NCBI RefSeq assembly: GCF_001941345.1
Contig: NZ_CP009251.1
Span: 682,001-746,000 of the forward strand
Reading direction: 5' to 3'
Source of the DNA: Corynebacterium stationis
GTDB taxonomy: Bacteria; Actinomycetota; Actinomycetes; Mycobacteriales; Mycobacteriaceae
DNA length: 64,000 nucleotides
The notes below the pieces were generated by a model. The model made no database searches and was not told the origin of the DNA. It saw only the letters and a program-made list of their open reading frames with translations. Below are positions 62,207 through 64,000 of the stretch, piece by piece. Made by a program: the position numbers and the translations under genes. The number at the start of each line of letters is the position of its first letter. Within the stretch, counting starts at the first letter, position 1.

Positions 62207-63520
62207 ATGAAGGACTTCGATTACCACCTGCCGCAGGAGCGTCGAGTAGTCACTGATGGAATGGGAGAAAAGAGCGCTGCGATTAATGCGCGCCGAGAGG
62301 CAGCCATTGCCCGTGCCCTGACCCCAGGTCTGCCTGGATATGTCGTTGCTGCAGATGGTGGTGTCCTGGTTGATGCAGATGACAACTCATACATCGATTT
62401 CGCATCCGGCATTGCTGTGACGTCCGTTGGTGCTTCCAATAAGCGAGTTGCAGATGCTGTGGCTAAGGCCGCCGCACAATTTACCCACACCTGTTTCATG
62501 GTCTCCCCATATGAGTCCTACGTGGCGGTGTGTGAAAAGCTGAACCAGCTCACCCCCGGTGACCATGAGAAGAAATCTGTTCTTCTTAACTCCGGTGCTG
62601 AGGCAGTAGAAAACGCGGTCAAGATTGCCCGCAAGTACACCGGCAAGAATGCCGTGGCAGTATTTGATTACGGCTACCACGGTCGCACCAACCTGACCAT
62701 GTCCATGACGGCTAAGAACAAGCCTTACAAGACCGGTTTTGGCAGCTTGGCTTCCGATGTTCACCGCGTACCAATGTCATACCCAGCGCGTGATGGCTTG
62801 AAGGGTGATCAGGCTGCTGCACGTGCAATCAAGGTGCTGGACCAGCAGGTTGGACCTGAAAACCTGGCGTGTGTTGTTATCGAGCCAGTTCAGGGTGAGG
62901 GCGGTTTCATCGTTCCTGCTGAAGGCTTCTTGCCGGCGATTGCGCAGTGGTGTCGTGACAACGATGTTGTCTTCATCGCTGATGAAATTCAGTCCGGCTT
63001 CGGCCGCACTGGACAGTGGTTCGCGTCTGAGAATGAGCAGGTCATCCCAGACCTGGTAACCACCGCTAAGGGTATTGCTGCTGGTATGCCCCTATCTGGT
63101 GTGACTGGCCGTGCGGAAATCATGGACAGCCCAATCCCAGGTTCTTTGGGCGGTACCTACGGCGGCAACCCAGTTGCTTGTGCCGCAGCGCTCGCTGCCA
63201 TCGAAGAATTCGAGACCCATGATCTTCCAGGTCGCGCACGCGAAATCGAAGCAATCGTTCGCGAGTACTTTGAGCCATTGCTCGAGCTGGAATCCGTCCT
63301 GGATGTCCGCGGACGTGGCGCCATGATGGCTATTGAGCTCATTAACGGTGAGGTCACCAATGAAATTGCTGCTGCATGTAAGAAGCAGGGCATCCTCATC
63401 TTGACCTGTGGTCTGGACGGCAACGTCATTCGTTTGCTGCCTGCGTTGACCATCCCGGAGCACCTGCTGCGTGAAGGTCTGGAAATCCTTACCACGGAAA
63501 TCCGCGAGGCTCTCGCCTAA
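62207..63520 (+). CDS. gabT: 4-aminobutyrate aminotransferase GabT
   Basis: A 437-residue class III PLP-dependent aminotransferase. LNSGAEAVENAVKIARKYTG near residue 125 binds the cofactor phosphate, FIADEIQSGFGRTGQW near 255 has the PLP aspartate, and LVTTAKGIAAGMPLSG near 285 has the Schiff-base lysine. The start of the mature-like region (GLPGYVVAADGGVLVDADDN) matches GabT. It moves the amino group of 4-aminobutyrate to 2-oxoglutarate, giving succinate semialdehyde; no gabD follows within the window. AAGGAGGA stands before the ATG. Confidence 0.88.
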   Translation: MKDFDYHLPQERRVVTDGMGEKSAAINARREAAIARALTPGLPGYVVAADGGVLVDADDNSYIDFASGIAVTSVGASNKRVADAVAKAAAQFTHTCFMVSPYESYVAVCEKLNQLTPGDHEKKSVLLNSGAEAVENAVKIARKYTGKNAVAVFDYGYHGRTNLTMSMTAKNKPYKTGFGSLASDVHRVPMSYPARDGLKGDQAAARAIKVLDQQVGPENLACVVIEPVQGEGGFIVPAEGFLPAIAQWCRDNDVVFIADEIQSGFGRTGQWFASENEQVIPDLVTTAKGIAAGMPLSGVTGRAEIMDSPIPGSLGGTYGGNPVACAAALAAIEEFETHDLPGRAREIEAIVREYFEPLLELESVLDVRGRGAMMAIELINGEVTNEIAAACKKQGILILTCGLDGNVIRLLPALTIPEHLLREGLEILTTEIREALA

Positions 63521-63535
63521 AATTCCATACTTGTC

Positions 63536-63574
63536 CCCCTGACCAGCGTCTAGTTTCGCAGGGCCGGTCAGGGG
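63536..63574 (+). terminator. Hairpin between gabT and the permease gene
   Basis: CCCCTGACC (63536-63544) and GGTCAGGGG (63566-63574) form a perfect nine-base stem with a 21-base loop. There is no T-tract, so partial termination or transcript stabilisation is more likely than a full stop. Confidence 0.55.
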
Positions 63575-63603
63575 AACACTCATTTCAAACAGGGGATGAA
63601 AAT

Positions 63604-64000
63604 TTGAATAGCAACAACATCAAGTTTGATGAATCTATCAATCCATCGAAAGAAACTGAAAGCCGCATCACGCCGTGGCAAGCTGTCGCTCTGATCTTCG
63701 GTACCAACATCGGTGCTGGTATTTTGAGCCTTCCTTATGCCGGCCGCAACGGTGGCTTCCTAGCGCTGTTCATCGCACTCGCAATCGCCGGTATTTTGAC
63801 CACGCTGTCCATGATGTACGTGGCAGAGGTGTCACTGCGCACCAACAAGCCGCTGCAGCTGTCTGGTCTGGCTGAGCAGTACTTGGGCCACTGGGGACGC
63901 TGGCTGGTATTTGCCGCGATTGCGGTCAATGGCACCGGCGCGCTGATTGGTTATGCCGCCGGTTCAGGCGAACTGCTGGATAACCTGTTGGGCATACCGC
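63604..64000 (+). CDS. Amino-acid permease, 3' end cut by window edge
   Basis: 132 codons are visible. After a polar tail of about 25 residues, the first helix region reads WQAVALIFGTNIGAGILSLP, typical of hydroxy/aromatic amino-acid permeases (HAAAP family) and related amino-acid/polyamine transporters. Three further helices follow. The start is a TTG, eight bases after AGGGG; an ATG between them leads at once to a stop codon. Behind gabT, uptake of 4-aminobutyrate or a related amino acid is plausible. Confidence 0.8.
   Translation, partial: MNSNNIKFDESINPSKETESRITPWQAVALIFGTNIGAGILSLPYAGRNGGFLALFIALAIAGILTTLSMMYVAEVSLRTNKPLQLSGLAEQYLGHWGRWLVFAAIAVNGTGALIGYAAGSGELLDNLLGIP

Overview
The window looks like a chromosomal stretch of a Corynebacterium (high-GC Gram-positive, roughly 55% GC by eye). 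The main reasons are an inositol cluster in the order and style known from C. glutamicum (iolR, iolC, a Cgl0159-family aldolase-like gene, iolA, iolB, iolD, iolE, iolG, iolH), an IolT1-type inositol permease, an HNH endonuclease gene of the type common in corynebacteria, and corynebacterial promoter and operator style. I saw no phage, insertion sequence, CRISPR array, tRNA or rRNA. The window is almost entirely uptake, catabolism and regulation.

Layout. 1-3.95 kb: edge of an FAD/NAD(P)-binding protein gene, a TauE/SafE permease and a heavily decayed aldehyde dehydrogenase pseudogene. 3.97-17.0 kb: IolR and the divergent inositol operon, closed by a strong terminator. 17.1-19.3 kb: HNH nuclease and a LacI regulator, separated by a 12-bp inverted repeat that carries two perfect DnaA-box sequences. 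19.5-23.0 kb: a second inositol-type operon (oxidoreductase, TIM-barrel isomerase, oxidoreductase). 23.0-25.1 kb: an isochorismatase-like hydrolase and an NCS1 permease. 25.4-26.9 kb: iolT1. 27.3-29.1 kb: ornithine-cyclodeaminase-family gene and GntR regulator. 29.2-31.2 kb: BCCT transporter. 31.3-38.4 kb: a flavin-dependent catabolic cluster (see below). 38.4-41.9 kb: PLD/helicase/DUF3427 protein and a NUDIX hydrolase. 42.0-47.9 kb: rbsRACBKD ribose operon. 48.1-49.3 kb: ArsB/SLC13-type carrier. 49.3-53.0 kb: Fbp-type ABC importer. 53.2-60.6 kb: TPP enzyme, MHS-type permease, PucR regulator, YtcJ-type amidohydrolase and M20 carbamoylase-type hydrolase. 60.6-64 kb: second PucR regulator, GABA transaminase and the start of an amino-acid permease.

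How the parts work together. The inositol genes form a regulon: candidate IolR sites lie at iolR, iolC, the second inositol operon and iolT1, so uptake, dehydrogenation and ring degradation may be switched together. The second operon also has a LacI-type palindrome from its own divergent regulator.

The most interesting part is 31.3-38.4 kb. A flavin reductase fused to a SnoaL-like domain lies divergent from an FCD-type GntR regulator, two tandem AA_synth-family paralogues, an alpha/beta hydrolase, an aldehyde dehydrogenase, a 4-oxalocrotonate-tautomerase-like protein, a luciferase-like monooxygenase and a stand-alone riboflavin kinase. This is the outline of a two-component flavin monooxygenase ring-opening pathway that makes its own FMN. 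The sequence TTGTATGCAA, next to a TATGGT -10-like hexamer, occurs both at this promoter and 7 kb away in front of the NCS1 permease/isochorismatase-like hydrolase pair. That suggests one regulon for import and breakdown of an unidentified, possibly N-heterocyclic, compound. The substrate cannot be read from the sequence.
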